A stretch of 64,000 bases of DNA, taken from positions 4,526,001 to 4,590,000 of the forward strand of contig NZ_CP109994.1 in NCBI RefSeq assembly GCF_025947065.1, written 5' to 3'. The notes under the pieces were generated by a model that did not search any database, had not been told where the DNA came from, and worked only from the letters and a program-made list of their open reading frames with translations. Shown here piece by piece: positions 62,970-64,000 of this stretch. Position 1 is the first letter of the stretch, and each line of letters starts with the position of its first letter. The translations under genes were made by a program, and so were the position numbers. This DNA comes from Flavobacterium sp. N1736 (lineage in GTDB: Bacteria; Bacteroidota; Bacteroidia; Flavobacteriales; Flavobacteriaceae).

Positions 62970-64000
62970 ATGATAATTCGTTTTATAATTCTTTGTGCCC
63001 TTTTTTTATTTATTGAATTTTATTCTTATCAAGCCTTTCGTACCTTAATTAAATTAAGATGGGTTTTGGTTAGTTATCAGGTTATAAGCTTACTGCTTTT
63101 AATTTTTATCATCTATTCATTTACACAATTTGATCGTTCTGTTGGGCAAACCAAACAAACCATGTTTACAATGGGTTTAATGCTGTTGGTTTATGTACCA
63201 AAAATTGTTCTGACGCTTGTTATGTTTGGAGAAGATATTTTTAGAATTGGAGCAAGTCTTTTAAATTATTTCATGTACAATGCTCCAAGAAAAGAAATGA
63301 TGCCGGATAGACGAAAGTTTATTAGTCAGATCGCTTTAGGTTTGGCAGCTGTTCCGTTTTTATCTTTAATTTACGGAATTTTCGAAGGTAAATACAATTT
63401 TAAGGTAATTAAGCAAACGGTCTTTTTTCCTGATTTACCAGACGCTTTTGATGGTTTTAAAATCACTCAGATTTCAGATGTTCACAGCGGAAGTTTCGAT
63501 AATCCTGAAAAAATAAATTATGCTGTTGATTTGATTAATGGGCAGGAATCCGATATGATTTTGTTTACGGGTGATATTGTAAATACACATGCAGTAGAAA
63601 TGAATCCATGGCTAAGTACTTTTAATAGAATAAAAGATTTTAAATATGGTAAGTTTTCGGTTTTAGGAAATCACGATTACGGCGAATATGTAACCTGGCC
63701 TTCTGAAAAAGAAAAAAACGATAATTTTCAGGCAATAAAAAGCCTGTATGGTCAAATAGGATTTAAGCTTTTATTAAACGAACATATATATATTCAAAAA
63801 GGCGATGATAAAATTGCGCTTATTGGTGTTGAAAACTGGGGCGTGAATTTTAAAAAAGCGGGAGATTTAAACAAAGCTTCGCAAAATGTTCATCAGGACG
63901 ATTTTAAAGTTCTAATGAGCCACGATCCAAGTCATTGGGAAGCTGAAATTAAAGAACATCCTAAAAACTTTCATCTTACTTTATCAGGACACACACACGG
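62970..64000 (+). CDS. Membrane-anchored metallophosphoesterase, C-terminus cut by window
   Basis: 343 codons are visible from the ATG at 62970 to the window end. Four membrane segments or so in the first 115 residues, a linker with an Arg-Arg motif (PDRRKFISQIALG), another hydrophobic stretch, then the calcineurin-like domain: ISDVHSG, LFTGDIVN, LGNHDYG, and GHTHG at the cut edge. YkuE-like proteins of this plan act on membrane-side phospho-compounds such as lipid A or UDP-diacylglucosamine, but here the substrate is unknown. Confidence 0.92.
   Translation, partial: MIIRFIILCALFLFIEFYSYQAFRTLIKLRWVLVSYQVISLLLLIFIIYSFTQFDRSVGQTKQTMFTMGLMLLVYVPKIVLTLVMFGEDIFRIGASLLNYFMYNAPRKEMMPDRRKFISQIALGLAAVPFLSLIYGIFEGKYNFKVIKQTVFFPDLPDAFDGFKITQISDVHSGSFDNPEKINYAVDLINGQESDMILFTGDIVNTHAVEMNPWLSTFNRIKDFKYGKFSVLGNHDYGEYVTWPSEKEKNDNFQAIKSLYGQIGFKLLLNEHIYIQKGDDKIALIGVENWGVNFKKAGDLNKASQNVHQDDFKVLMSHDPSHWEAEIKEHPKNFHLTLSGHTH

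Overview
The window is a 64 kb piece of a low-GC Bacteroidetes chromosome, most likely a Flavobacterium of the F. johnsoniae type. The grounds are a SusC/SusD polysaccharide-utilisation locus, promoters of the form TTG-N17..21-TAnnTTTG, a bacterial PcrB/GGGPS gene, a GxxExxY gene, many lipoproteins with a Cys at the end of the signal peptide, and AT-rich spacers full of short palindromic repeats. I see no rRNA, tRNA, CRISPR array, insertion sequence or prophage. It reads as core chromosome with one clear accessory island, the PUL.

Layout. 1-16.6 kb: a glycan-utilisation locus with a divergent propeller-type regulator (partial), SusC, SusD, four GH30 enzymes in two paralogous pairs, a GH5-CBM6 enzyme, a secreted EEP-family phosphodiesterase and a GH3 beta-glucosidase. 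The GH30/GH3/GH5 set without GH16 or GH17 points to beta-1,6-glucan, such as fungal cell wall, as the substrate; this is inference. 16.6-18 kb: a small unknown gene and a Nudix-fold regulator with a degenerate Nudix box. 18-20.5 kb: a four-gene alkylation-repair cluster (AraC-MGMT Ada, 2OG-Fe(II) oxygenase, detached Ada metal-binding domain, AlkB). 20.7-25.8 kb: WG-repeat protein, ahcY, phosphopantetheinyl transferase, and a truncated-globin operon beside a Crp/Fnr regulator with a clear operator. 25.8-29.7 kb: pcrB, pnuC, a NadR-like/DUF4301 fusion, arfB. 29.7-32.1 kb: a TPP riboswitch in front of a TonB receptor, probably for thiamine. 32.2-38 kb: housekeeping genes (greA, HIT, histidine kinase, flavin reductase, DUF3127, aat, MOSC).

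38-45.6 kb: a complete thiamine operon on the minus strand under a second TPP riboswitch (thiS, thiC, a second TMP-synthase-like gene, thiD, thiE, thiG, a GxxExxY gene, thiH, thiF). With the TonB receptor it forms one TPP regulon of uptake plus synthesis. 45.7-50.7 kb: tag, two lipoproteins, a queuosine-precursor transporter and an M3 peptidase. 50.8-59.7 kb: tsf, rpsB, rpsI, rplM, two exported ferritin-like proteins, a LacI regulator and polA.

60-63 kb: the least ordinary small system. An OmpR/histidine-kinase pair is bracketed by two paralogous secreted Lys/Ala-rich peptides. Both peptide genes carry the same promoter architecture, two TCTTCATTT boxes 11 bp apart lying 8 nt before a TAnnTTTG element, and the same GAAA-loop terminator. 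The layout resembles the acid-shock protein Asr and its two-component control in enterobacteria. 63-64 kb: a metallophosphoesterase cut by the window end.

The spacers hold at least eight kinds of short palindromic or micro-repeat element, several of them near-perfect inverted repeats of 23-30 bp.
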